From the NCBI RefSeq assembly GCF_014207705.1, contig NZ_JACHIU010000001.1, forward strand, positions 558,001 to 622,000: a stretch of DNA of 64,000 nucleotides, written 5' to 3'. Numbering within the stretch: position 1 is the first letter of the stretch; each line of letters begins with the position of its first letter. Below, one piece after another: positions 37,441 through 45,448 of the stretch. Below the pieces are notes generated by a model. That model was not told the DNA's origin and did no database searches. It saw only the letters and a list, made by a program, of their open reading frames with translations. The translations under genes and the position numbers were made by a program. This stretch comes from Sphaerisporangium rubeum. GTDB lineage: Bacteria > Actinomycetota > Actinomycetes > Streptosporangiales > Streptosporangiaceae.

Positions 37441-38921
37441 TAGGAGAGCCCTTCTCGGGAGGCCTCCGGCCCTGGTGCGACGGCGGGCCGGCGCGTCCTC
37501 AGCATGACCGCGGCGATCAGCGCCGTCACGGCGACGACCGTGACGGCGACGATCAACGCGATGTCGAACCCGTGCACGGTGGCGCGAAGCGTCGCGCCGG
37601 GATGTGTGGCCAGGTAGGTGCCCGCGGCGGCGGTGGCGATCGTGTTGAGGAGCGCGGTACCCACCGACCCGCCGAGTTGCTGGACCACGTTGACCGTGGC
37701 CGAGGCCACACCCGCGTCGTCGGGATCCACCCCGGCCGTGGCCATGCTGATGGCCGGGGCGATCACGCATCCCAGCCCGAGGCCGATGAGGAGTTCCGCG
37801 GGCAGGAGACGCGTGAGGTACACACCGGGCCCTCCGGCACCGAGGCCGATCATGAGCGCGATACCGGCCGCCATCATCAGCAACGCGGGGACGATGATCG
37901 CGCGTGGGGACAGCCGGGGTGCCAGTACACCGCTGATGGCGGTGGAACCGATGCCGATGGCCAGCGACAGCGGCAGGAACGCCAGCCCGGTTCGCAGTGG
38001 GCTGTAGCCGAGGACGCCCTGCAGGTAATAGGTGAGGAACAGGAAGAAACCGAACATGGAGATCTGTGGGAGGCCCAGCACGAGGAAGGCCCCGGCGCGG
38101 GTGCGGTCGCTCACCACCCGCAGCGGAAGCAGCGGACGCGTGGTGCGCCTCTCGTGGAGTACGAACCCCACCATCAACAGCAGCCCGGCGGCCAGCACGG
38201 CCAGCACCACCGGGTCGGACCAGCCGTGGTCGGCCATGTCCGAGAAGGAGAACACGACGGCGAGCATGCCAAGCACGCTCAGCGCCGTCCCGGGCAGGTC
38301 CAGTGAGATCGCGCCGGACGCGGGTGCGTCGGACGGAAGGAGGACCGCGCGCGCGAGGACGAGAGCAGCGATCGGCAGGTTGATCAGCAGGCACCAGTTC
38401 CAGGACAGGTACTCGGTCAGCAGCCCGCCGACAAGCAGTCCGACCGCGGCACCCACACCGGTGAGCGCGCCGAACACCCCGAAGGCCATGCCGCGCTCGC
38501 GCGGCTCGACGAACATGGTGGAGATCAGCGACAGCGCCGCCGGGGCCAGAACGGCCGCGAAGGCTCCTTGAGCGGCGCGGCCGACGAACAACAGGTCCGC
38601 GGTGGAGGCCATCCCGGCGATCCCCGAGGCGATCGCGAACCCCACCAGGCCGCCGATGAAGGCGCGTTTCTGCCCGAACCGGTCCGACACCCGGCCGCCG
38701 ATCAGCAGCAGCCCGCCGAACGCCAGCGCGTAGGCGGTCACCACCCATCCGCGCGCCGCGTCCGACAGGCCGAGATCGGACTGGACCGACGGCAGCGCGA
38801 TGTTGACCACCGTCGAGTCCAGAACCACCATGAGCTGCGCTGCACCGGCGGTCGCCAAGGCCCACCAGCGCGCCGTCGCTCGAGGCGCGCTCGCCGGCGG
38901 GGACCCCTGGGTAATCTCCAT
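37440..38921 (-). CDS. MFS exporter, DHA2 (EmrB/QacA) family
   Basis: A 493-residue protein with about 14 predicted helices: LMVVLDSTVVNIALPSVQ (motif D1 of DHA2), GRVSDRFGQKR (motif A), and GVFGALTGVGAAVGLLVGG (motif C). It probably exports the cluster product by proton exchange. I chose ATG 38921, which follows AGGAAG by about 4 bases; an upstream ATG at 38969 would put the tandem repeat at 38933-38970 inside the coding region. It overlaps the degenerate ABC-F gene by one base. Confidence 0.87.
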   Translation of the reverse strand: MEITQGSPPASAPRATARWWALATAGAAQLMVVLDSTVVNIALPSVQSDLGLSDAARGWVVTAYALAFGGLLLIGGRVSDRFGQKRAFIGGLVGFAIASGIAGMASTADLLFVGRAAQGAFAAVLAPAALSLISTMFVEPRERGMAFGVFGALTGVGAAVGLLVGGLLTEYLSWNWCLLINLPIAALVLARAVLLPSDAPASGAISLDLPGTALSVLGMLAVVFSFSDMADHGWSDPVVLAVLAAGLLLMVGFVLHERRTTRPLLPLRVVSDRTRAGAFLVLGLPQISMFGFFLFLTYYLQGVLGYSPLRTGLAFLPLSLAIGIGSTAISGVLAPRLSPRAIIVPALLMMAAGIALMIGLGAGGPGVYLTRLLPAELLIGLGLGCVIAPAISMATAGVDPDDAGVASATVNVVQQLGGSVGTALLNTIATAAAGTYLATHPGATLRATVHGFDIALIVAVTVVAVTALIAAVMLRTRRPAVAPGPEASREGLS

Positions 38922-38932
38922 GTGGCTTCCTA

Positions 38933-38970
38933 GAACGTTGGACTGGTAATCGAACATTGGTCGAGTCATC
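38933..38970. repeat. Two 19-base tandem direct repeats upstream of the MFS exporter
   Basis: GAACGTTGGACTGGTAATC (38933-38951) is followed immediately by GAACATTGGTCGAGTCATC; 14 of 19 positions agree. The pair ends 49 bases upstream of the exporter start and is AT-richer than its surroundings. Adjacent direct repeats of about two helical turns suit a regulator that binds head to tail (SARP or response regulator). The function is inferred. Confidence 0.45.
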
Positions 38971-39515
38971 GATCAACGTACTAGGCTGTGTTCCAGGCAC
39001 GCAATCGGTTCCGCCGTACGTGTCGGCACGGGGCCTTCACCGGGCTCCGGACGCCTCGCCTGGCTGCCGGCCCGGAGGTCCCCACAGCCTCCGGGCCGGT
39101 GCCTGCGTGCGGCGGACCCGCGTGCGGCCCGTGGATCTTCTCCATGGCGCAGGCGCCGCGGGGAATTCCTGAAGATCGGATGTCGATACGGGACGGAGGT
39201 CGGCTGCCGTGAACCGGGTGGCCCTGCACGGAACAGTTCTGGAGGAAGGTCCGGTGGATGGCGGTCGTCCCGCCGGCATCTTCCGATAACGAAATTCTCC
39301 GGAGGTGACCCACTCCCACTGACCACAAAAAGAACACAGATCCCGCCATGCCGCCTGGTCGCTCTACTGATCGTCCGTCAGGCGGAAACTCGGCATATCA
39401 TCACGCGGTTACCCTGTGTAAGTACGTTGGCCCGTGCCGTTCAATACCGACATAATGACTACGGTCATCCGAAAATGTTCATCTGACAAGGGCGAAGTAC
39501 TTCAGTCATGGCGGG
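38971..39515. other. Non-coding spacer upstream of the LuxR-type regulator
   Basis: No convincing gene was found. Short open frames here have coding statistics unlike their neighbours. The stretch from about 39270 is markedly AT-richer than the rest of the window and leads to the promoter at 39516. An AATTCTCCGGAGG segment near 39292 looks like a ribosome site but no open frame follows it. Confidence 0.5.
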
Positions 39516-39544
39516 TTGACATCGATGCGTCCTATATCTAGTCT
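39516..39544 (+). promoter_or_regulatory. Housekeeping-sigma-type promoter for the LuxR-type regulator
   Basis: A perfect -35 TTGACA (39516-39521), then a 17-base spacer and -10 TAGTCT (39539-39544), matching the actinomycete consensus well. The start of transcription would fall near 39551, leaving a leader of about 230 bases before the chosen start codon, or a near-leaderless message if ATG 39556 is used. Confidence 0.6.
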
Positions 39545-39780
39545 CGCATCAGATCATGGACAGGCATGACAGACGCAATTACCGGGCCGGTTCATATTCG
39601 TATCAAGAACATCGATTCCGGCCGCCACGCCGACGTGCGCTGTCACCGGATATGCTCACGGACGGTGTACGCGGCCCACGAAGTGCTGGGCCGGCGCGGG
39701 TGTCGATAATCGAGATGGGGGTCGACCTCAGGCTGTCGAGCGCTCGGGTGCCGGCTCATATCGACGTGGTGGGGGAGCGG

Positions 39781-40422
39781 ATGTTCAGCGTTATGCTGGC
39801 GATGGAATTGCAAATGATCCGGGACGCGTTCTCCGCGATACTGGAAATGGATTCCGACCTGACCGTGGTAGGCGAGGCCGACCGGGCGGAGACCGTGCTG
39901 CGCACGGCCCAGCGCTGCCGTCCGGACGTGGTCGTGCTTGACGCCGACATGACCGACGGGTCGGCGATCACCGTCGCGGCCGATCTGCACCGGCACATGC
40001 CCGCCTGCCGTACGCTGCTGATCGCGGCGCGTAAGTCACCCGAACTGCTACGTCGCGCGATGAAGGCCAGCGCCTCTGGGCTGCTCCTGAAGGACTCCCC
40101 GGCCGGCGACCTGGTGAACGGCATCAAGGTGGTCGCCTCGGGTGAGCAGATCGTGGACCAGGAGCTGGCCATCGCGGCGCTCAACGCGCGGCCGAACCCG
40201 CTGACCCCGCGTGAGGTGGACGTCCTGGTCCTGGTGTCGGCGGGTGCCGAGCCCACCGAGATCGCCAAGCGTCTGGACCTGCGGGTCGGCACCGTGCGCA
40301 ACTACCTGGCGACCATCGTCACCAAATTGGAGGCCCGCAACCGCGTGGACGCGATCCGCATCGCCGACGAGTCCGGATGGCTGCTCCCGGCGGTCGACCC
40401 CGTGCTGCCCGACGCCTGCTGA
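39781..40422 (+). CDS. LuxR/NarL-type response regulator with atypical receiver
   Basis: A 213-residue protein. The receiver part (1-120) keeps the phospho-acceptor position in VVVLDADMTDG and the lysine in LLLKDSP, but the N-terminal acidic pair is replaced (MLAMELQMIRDAF where VLLADDHALVREGL is usual). The C-terminal LuxR helix-turn-helix is intact: LTPREVDVLVLVSAGAEPTEIAKRLDLRVGTVRNY. No sensor kinase is adjacent, so it may act without phosphorylation, as in other atypical cluster regulators. The start is uncertain: the frame is open to ATG 39556, but that part has poor third-position GC and no family homology. Confidence 0.8.
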   Translation: MFSVMLAMELQMIRDAFSAILEMDSDLTVVGEADRAETVLRTAQRCRPDVVVLDADMTDGSAITVAADLHRHMPACRTLLIAARKSPELLRRAMKASASGLLLKDSPAGDLVNGIKVVASGEQIVDQELAIAALNARPNPLTPREVDVLVLVSAGAEPTEIAKRLDLRVGTVRNYLATIVTKLEARNRVDAIRIADESGWLLPAVDPVLPDAC

Positions 40423-40441
40423 ACCGGCGCGTGCCGCCTGA

Positions 40442-40455
40442 CCCGCGTACGCGGG
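40442..40455. terminator. Short perfect palindrome between converging genes
   Basis: CCCGCGTACGCGGG, a 14-base perfect palindrome, lies in the 37-base gap between the ends of the regulator gene and the NUDIX gene. It may act as a terminator hairpin, although the loop would be minimal. Confidence 0.35.
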
Positions 40456-40459
40456 ACCG

Positions 40460-41017
40460 TCAGCGCGCCGCGCGCCGGATCCGGTCGAGCAGCGTGAGCG
40501 CGGCCAGCGACAGCGCGTCGACGAACCGGCCCTCCACCACCATCCGGTCCAGTTCCACCTCACTCACCCAGCGCTGGCGCATGTCGGACTCGGTGGCCTC
40601 GCGCTGCGGACGCCCCTGGGTGAAGCCCTCCGCAAGGAACACGTGGCATCGCTGGCTGGAGTAACCGTGGGCGACGTGGACTCGTCCCAGGTACTGGAAC
40701 GAGGCCGCGACGAGCCCCGTCTCCTCCCGCAGTTCGGCCGCCGCCAGCGACGCCGGATCAGGACCGGGGGTCTGCGCCGCGTGGCCGTCCTCAGCCGGCC
40801 AGGAACCTTGGGGGAACTCCCAGAACCGGTCCGCGACGGGGTAGCGGAACTGTTCGACGATATGAAACCCGTTGTTCTCGGCAGGCACGACCAAGGCGAA
40901 GTCCTGTTTGTCGACGACGCCGTACAGGCCGATGGAACCGTCCGGCAACTCGACATCGTCCTCGCGCACCGACATCCAGGCGTTCTGGTACACCAGCCGC
41001 GAGCGGACCCTCTGCAC
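40460..41017 (-). CDS. NUDIX hydrolase (ADP-ribose pyrophosphatase-like)
   Basis: A 185-residue protein from GTG 41017, which follows GGAGGT by 6 bases. The NUDIX box ends AAAELREETGLVAAS, with an insertion after the leading glycine region EFPQGSWPAEDG. The N-terminus (YQNAWMSVREDDVELPDGS) resembles ADP-sugar pyrophosphatases such as NudF. It cleaves nucleoside diphosphates linked to another group. It lies downstream of the cyclitol synthase on the same strand with a 118-base gap, so it could act on a nucleotide-cyclitol, or be unrelated. Confidence 0.82.
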   Translation of the reverse strand: MQRVRSRLVYQNAWMSVREDDVELPDGSIGLYGVVDKQDFALVVPAENNGFHIVEQFRYPVADRFWEFPQGSWPAEDGHAAQTPGPDPASLAAAELREETGLVAASFQYLGRVHVAHGYSSQRCHVFLAEGFTQGRPQREATESDMRQRWVSEVELDRMVVEGRFVDALSLAALTLLDRIRRAAR

Positions 41018-41135
41018 GCCTACCTCCGGGCACTGTAGGTGATCTCCGTCGCACCAGCGTACGTCCCGGGCCGCCGCGGCGCAGGCGCGCGGAACACCGG
41101 TCGCGAACTCCGCCGCGTGGCGGGGAGGCCATCCC

Positions 41136-42362
41136 TCAGACGGCGATGTCTTTCCTGAGATGACCGAGGCGGCGCAGTTCGGCCAGCGCGGCGTCCAGTT
41201 CGGGACCGGTCAGGTCCTCAACGAAGCGTGCCTGTCCCAAGCCGACCGGAAGCGGCAGTCGCTGGTGACCGTCGCGATGCCGTACGGTCTCCTGGAGCGC
41301 GGCCCCGATCAGCGCGGGACTGCACACCGGATGCCAGGACGGCAACCGCATCGCGCGCATCACCTCCATGATCCGCTCCTGTTGCACCCCGGTCAGCCAG
41401 CCTCGCCGCCGGGCGATCACCGTGCATAACGCCATGTCCACGCTCACTGCCTCCCCGTGGTACAGCTCCGGCAGCGCCTGCATCTCGATGGCCGGGGAGA
41501 AGGAGTGGCCGTAGTCGACCAGCCGGCTGAGCCGGTGCTCCCACAGGTTGGGCTGGAGTTCGGCCAGCATGCCCTGGATGGCCCGGCGCATGACCTCCTC
41601 CGCGCACACCCCGTCGTCCATGCTGCCATGGGCCTGCATCCGCTCGGCGATGAGCCGCTCGCCGTGTGCCTCCAGCAGTTCGAGCAGCGCCTCGTCCTTG
41701 ACCAGGGCGACCTTCAGGATCTCGGCGAGCCCGTTGGCGATGTGCCGGCGACTGAGCGTGTGCAGGAAGCGCCGGTCGATCAGCGTGGCGACGGCCGGGT
41801 GGTAGGCACCCAGGCGGTTCTTGCGGTGGCCCAGATTCACCCCCGTCTTGGCGCCGACACCCGCGTCCACCATGCCCATCAAGGTGGTCGGCACCCGCAC
41901 ATGCGGGGTCGCGCGCCGGTAGAGACTGCAGGCCAGCCCGACCACGTCGGTCAGGACGCCGCCGCCGACGGCGATCACCGGCTCGGCCCGGCGGACGATG
42001 CCGAACGCGTCCATGGCCGCGACCACGGTCATCACCGTGTCCATGGTCTTGACCTGCTCGTGTGCCTCGATCACCAGGATCTCGTGCCGCACTCCCTGCC
42101 CGGTGAAGTACGCGTTGATCTCCTGGCCGTACAACTCGTACACCGTGCTCTCGACGACGACGAGGCGGCGCGCCACCCTCGGCTGCTCTGGCGCTCCGGC
42201 GTCGGCGAGGGTCGGGTCGGCCGGATCGAGAAGACCGGGGTGTACCCGCACCTCGTAGCTCACCGGCTGCCTGGTGGTCAGGCGCCACCACGGCCCGGAC
42301 GCCCCGTCGGAGGCCAACAGCCCCTGCTCGGCCGTGTGGTCGACCTGTGCTGATCCCGGCAT
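41136..42362 (-). CDS. prlA: Sugar phosphate cyclase: 2-epi-5-epi-valiolone synthase
   Basis: A 408-residue dehydroquinate synthase-superfamily enzyme. It has the NAD-binding GGGVLTDVVGLACSLYRR and the signature DAGVGAKTGVNLGHRKNRLG, in which AGVGAKTGVN replaces ASVGGKTGIN of dehydroquinate synthases; this is the EEVS pattern. Metal ligands are expected in the GLAEILKVALVKDE and YGHSFSPAIE segments. It cyclises sedoheptulose 7-phosphate to 2-epi-5-epi-valiolone, the first step to C7-cyclitols. I recall PrlA of the pyralomicin cluster being confirmed as such a cyclase. ATG 42362 follows GGGAG; GTG 42386 is an alternative. Confidence 0.88.
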   Translation of the reverse strand: MPGSAQVDHTAEQGLLASDGASGPWWRLTTRQPVSYEVRVHPGLLDPADPTLADAGAPEQPRVARRLVVVESTVYELYGQEINAYFTGQGVRHEILVIEAHEQVKTMDTVMTVVAAMDAFGIVRRAEPVIAVGGGVLTDVVGLACSLYRRATPHVRVPTTLMGMVDAGVGAKTGVNLGHRKNRLGAYHPAVATLIDRRFLHTLSRRHIANGLAEILKVALVKDEALLELLEAHGERLIAERMQAHGSMDDGVCAEEVMRRAIQGMLAELQPNLWEHRLSRLVDYGHSFSPAIEMQALPELYHGEAVSVDMALCTVIARRRGWLTGVQQERIMEVMRAMRLPSWHPVCSPALIGAALQETVRHRDGHQRLPLPVGLGQARFVEDLTGPELDAALAELRRLGHLRKDIAV

Positions 42363-42567
42363 GACGCTCCCTTGCCCGCCCTCCACCGGGCGGTCTGCTC
42401 GCGTGGAATACCTTCTGGCGCCGGACCCGGCGGAGCCGGGACGGCGGCTGACACAAGGGAGCCTCCGCGTGGCTGCTCAAATCCAACTCGACCCGCACGG
42501 TCCACCGGCGCTCCAGTGGCGCCTGCCTAGGCTCGCGTGGCCTGTCACCTACGGGAGGGAGCCGGTC
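42363..42567. promoter_or_regulatory. Divergent promoter region of the cyclitol genes
   Basis: A 205-base gap between the leftward cyclase gene and the rightward kinase-dehydrogenase operon. A TAGGCT at 42531-42536 could be a -10 for the rightward operon, with GGGAGGGA before the GTG start of the kinase. No clear -35 or operator was seen. Confidence 0.3.
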
Positions 42568-43581
42568 GTGTCGCAGCCGATCGTGGTGCTGGACGTGGGG
42601 GGTACCCACTTCCGCTGGGCCACCTGGAGCCGGGACGGCGGCCTCGGCCAGATCCGGCAGGTGCCGACACCCAGCGTCGCGAACGGGACGGCCGGGCCGG
42701 TGGAGGAACTGCGCGCGCGGCTGGTGGCGATGATGGCCGAGGCCGTGCCGCACGGCGGCGTGGCCGGGGTGTCCTTCGGTGCGGCGCTGGACCACCGCTC
42801 AGGCACCGTCTACGCCTCCGCCCCGCTGTGGGGAGCCTGCACCCGTCCGTTCGACCTGATGGGTGCGCTGTCGGCGGCCCGGCCCGACGTACGCTGGCAT
42901 GTCGTCAACGACGTGACCGCGGCCCTGCGCCATCTGGCGGCCGGGCCGGTCGGCCGGGATCGCCGCAAACTGCTGCTGGTCACGGTCAGCACCGGCGTCG
43001 CCTGCCGTGTGCTGGACCTGCGCAGCGGCCTGATCCCGGTGGACGGCTGCGGGCTGCAGGGGGAGATCGGGCACCTGCCCGCGGCGACGTCCGTCGCGGG
43101 TGGTCCCGTGGAGCTGTGCTGCGACTGCGGCGGGAGCAACCATGTGGCGTCCTTCTCCTCAGGGCCGGGCCTTCGGCGGCTGGCTGGTGTGCTGCGCGAC
43201 CGCGACCCGCGTGGCTGGGACGCCGGCCCCCTGGCCGGCCCCGCGCCGTTCGGGCAGGCGCTGGTCAGCGCGCTGGACGCGGGTGATCCGGTGGCCGGGG
43301 AGCTGACGCGCGCGGCGACCTCGCCGATGGCCGACGTGACGCGCACCGCGCTCTGCTTGGATCCCGAGCTGGACATGGTGGCGTTCACCGGTGGGGTCGC
43401 GACCGCGCTTGGCGGCCACTATCGGGCGGCGCTGCTGGGGCACCTCGGGGACCAGGGCCTCTACCTGACCAGCGGACTGGCCCCGGCCTGGGTCGCGGAG
43501 CGCCTGCTGGTCTGCGCGCGCGGGGAGGCCGACTGCCTGGTCGGCGCGGGGATGGCGGCCGAACAGGCGTGGGTGTCGTGA
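42568..43581 (+). CDS. ROK-family kinase, probable C7-cyclitol kinase
   Basis: A 337-residue ROK protein from GTG 42568, placed 7 bases after GGGAGGGA. It has the ATP motif VLDVGGTHFRWATW near residue 8, the substrate/metal motif GLQGEIGHLP with the catalytic-site His, and a CDCGG segment in place of the usual CxCGxxGC zinc motif, so the zinc site is altered. ValC of validamycin, a valienone/validone 7-kinase, is also a glucokinase-like ROK member. It probably phosphorylates the cyclitol. It begins a four-gene operon in which every junction overlaps (GTGA, ATGA, GTGA). Confidence 0.82.
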   Translation: MSQPIVVLDVGGTHFRWATWSRDGGLGQIRQVPTPSVANGTAGPVEELRARLVAMMAEAVPHGGVAGVSFGAALDHRSGTVYASAPLWGACTRPFDLMGALSAARPDVRWHVVNDVTAALRHLAAGPVGRDRRKLLLVTVSTGVACRVLDLRSGLIPVDGCGLQGEIGHLPAATSVAGGPVELCCDCGGSNHVASFSSGPGLRRLAGVLRDRDPRGWDAGPLAGPAPFGQALVSALDAGDPVAGELTRAATSPMADVTRTALCLDPELDMVAFTGGVATALGGHYRAALLGHLGDQGLYLTSGLAPAWVAERLLVCARGEADCLVGAGMAAEQAWVS

Positions 43582-44690
43582 CCGGCACACATCGGGCCAT
43601 CGTCCGCGACGGTGGGTCACCGTACCTGGCGCCGCGGCTCACCGCCGAGCCTGGGCCCGGCGAGCTCAGCGTGGCGGTGGAGGTGGCCGGACTGTGCGGT
43701 ACCGATATCCAGATGCTGCGCGGACTGCGGGACGACGCCGCCGCGGTCATCGGCCACGAGGGAACGGCCCGGGTGGTCCGTGCCGGGCCAGGTGTGGACC
43801 TGGCGCCGGGGACCACGGTGGTCGTCAACCCCACCCACCCCGGCGATCCCTCATTCCTTCTCGGCCATACCGTGGACGGACTGTTCCAGGAACGGGTGCT
43901 CATTCCCGCGTCCGCGGTCACCGGCGGACTGGTGCTCCCCCTGGACGAGGGCCGCACACCGGAACTCGCGCTGGCCGCCCTGCTGGAGCCGCTGGCCGTG
44001 GCGCGCTACGCGCTGGAGATGCTCGGCCGGTTCGCACCCGCCACGTTGCTGGTCGTCGGCGACGGCACCGTCGGGCACCTGGCCGTCCGGGCGGCGCGTC
44101 ACCGTCTCGGCCGCACGAGAATCGCGCACGTCCATCACACCGCGGCAGGGCTCGCGTGGAGCGCCGGCCGCGCCGGCCGTGCCGACGTGCTGCTCCAGGC
44201 CGGCGACCTGGAAAGGTTCCGGCCGGAGGGGGGAGTGATGTGCGTGCTGCTGGCCACCCCGCGCGATGCCACCGTCCTCATGCTGGAGAAGGTGCTCGCG
44301 CTCGGGGCCGACGTGGTGGATCTGGTCGGCGGAGTGCCGGCCGGCGCGGCGACTCCGCTGCTGCCGGGTGTCGACCTGGCAGGTGTGCGCGCGGCCAACT
44401 GCGCGGGTGTCCCGGCCGAGCCCGAGATGACGTTCGCGGTGACCGCGACCGGACGGCGGGTGGTGCTGTGCGGGCACCGGGGTGTGGCGAACCGGCATCT
44501 GGCCGAGGCCGCCGCGGAGCTGACGGCCGCGCCGTGGCGCTACCGGGACCTGGTGACCCACGAGACCGGCCTCACCGGCGCGGTCGCCGTCATGCGCACG
44601 CTGGCCGGGTCGGCCGGCCGGACGATCGAGGGCAGGCGGCTGGTGAAGCTCGCGGTGCGAATCGGCGCGGAGCGGAGGGAGCGGCGATGA
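43578..44690 (+). CDS. Zinc-type medium-chain dehydrogenase, probable cyclitol oxidoreductase
   Basis: A 370-residue MDR-family protein. Catalytic zinc ligands are visible in GLCGTDIQ (Cys) and GHEGTARVV (His-Glu). The cofactor motif is VVGDGTVGHLAV. The structural-zinc loop with four cysteines normally near residues 95-110 is missing: that stretch reads NPTHPGDPSFLLGHTVDGL and has no cysteine. It probably oxidises or reduces a ring hydroxyl of the cyclitol. Overlaps the kinase by GTGA; a GTG nine bases upstream is a second possible start. Confidence 0.8.
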   Translation: MTGTHRAIVRDGGSPYLAPRLTAEPGPGELSVAVEVAGLCGTDIQMLRGLRDDAAAVIGHEGTARVVRAGPGVDLAPGTTVVVNPTHPGDPSFLLGHTVDGLFQERVLIPASAVTGGLVLPLDEGRTPELALAALLEPLAVARYALEMLGRFAPATLLVVGDGTVGHLAVRAARHRLGRTRIAHVHHTAAGLAWSAGRAGRADVLLQAGDLERFRPEGGVMCVLLATPRDATVLMLEKVLALGADVVDLVGGVPAGAATPLLPGVDLAGVRAANCAGVPAEPEMTFAVTATGRRVVLCGHRGVANRHLAEAAAELTAAPWRYRDLVTHETGLTGAVAVMRTLAGSAGRTIEGRRLVKLAVRIGAERRERR

Positions 44691-45448
44691 GCGGTCTGCT
44701 GGAGGGCCCCCTGAGCGGCCGGAGGGCACTGGTGGTCGGTGGTTCGGCCGGGATCGGACGTGCGGTCGCGCAGGCGTGGGCCGACGCGGGAGCCGATGTC
44801 GTCGTGTGCAGCCGCAGCGAGCCCTGCGGTGCTCGCTCGCTGCGCTGGCGGCACCTGGACCTCACCGACACGGGGCGGGCTCGCGCGGTCTTGGCCGAGC
44901 AGGGGGCGGGACCGCTGCACCTGGTGTGCTACTCGGCGGTTCACTACGGCTCCGGACGCGCCCCCTTCCGGGAGGTCGCCGAGGAGGAGTGGCGCCGCCA
45001 GGTCGAGGTGAACGTCACCGGGCTGTGGCTCACGCTGGCCGCGACTTTGCCCGCGCTGCGCCGTGCGGCTCCCGGCCTGCTGCTCGGGGTGTCCTCCGAG
45101 GTCGCCTTCAACGCCGGGCCGGGCCGGAGCGGGTACGCCGCTTCCAAGGCCGCCGCCAAGTCGCTGCTGGACTCGGTGGCTCAGGAGGAGGACCCGGCGG
45201 ACGTGCGGATCGTGCAGATACTGCCCGAGGGCATGGTCGACACCCCGGGGATCCGCAGGCGCAGGCCGGCTGGTTTCGACTACGCCGCCTACATGCGTCC
45301 GGAGGCGTTCGCGCAGGTGGCGGTTCGGCTCGGTGTGACCCGCGGGTCACGGCACCACGGTGACAGCCTGGTCATCGGTCAGGACGGCACATGGTGGTCG
45401 GCCGGCGATCGCGCGCCGCGCTCGCAGAGCCGGCCGGTGACGACGTGA
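44687..45448 (+). CDS. Short-chain dehydrogenase/reductase
   Basis: A 253-residue classical SDR: cofactor motif ALVVGGSAGIGRAVA near residue 13, catalytic Ser in LLGVSSEVAF and Tyr-Lys in SGYAASKAAAKS. The usual NAG motif region reads CYSAVHYG. It probably works on a cyclitol ketone or alcohol in the same pathway as the preceding dehydrogenase. ATG overlaps the previous stop (ATGA). Confidence 0.85.
   Translation: MSGLLEGPLSGRRALVVGGSAGIGRAVAQAWADAGADVVVCSRSEPCGARSLRWRHLDLTDTGRARAVLAEQGAGPLHLVCYSAVHYGSGRAPFREVAEEEWRRQVEVNVTGLWLTLAATLPALRRAAPGLLLGVSSEVAFNAGPGRSGYAASKAAAKSLLDSVAQEEDPADVRIVQILPEGMVDTPGIRRRRPAGFDYAAYMRPEAFAQVAVRLGVTRGSRHHGDSLVIGQDGTWWSAGDRAPRSQSRPVTT

Noticed and set aside
35965-39000. 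Reading the second ABC-F gene as a 1011-residue fusion with the MFS region
   Set aside because: The N-terminal 520 residues are an out-of-frame shadow of the MFS gene; a GTG start overlapping the MFS stop gives a normal ABC-F N-terminus.
39556-39780. N-terminal extension of the LuxR-type regulator
   Set aside because: Third-position GC is poor and no family similarity is seen before 39781; kept only as a possible leaderless start.
42274-42567. Upstream extension of the ROK kinase frame
   Set aside because: The ROK ATP motif sits 8 residues after GTG 42568, which has a good ribosome site; the extension is low-complexity and antisense to the cyclase gene start.
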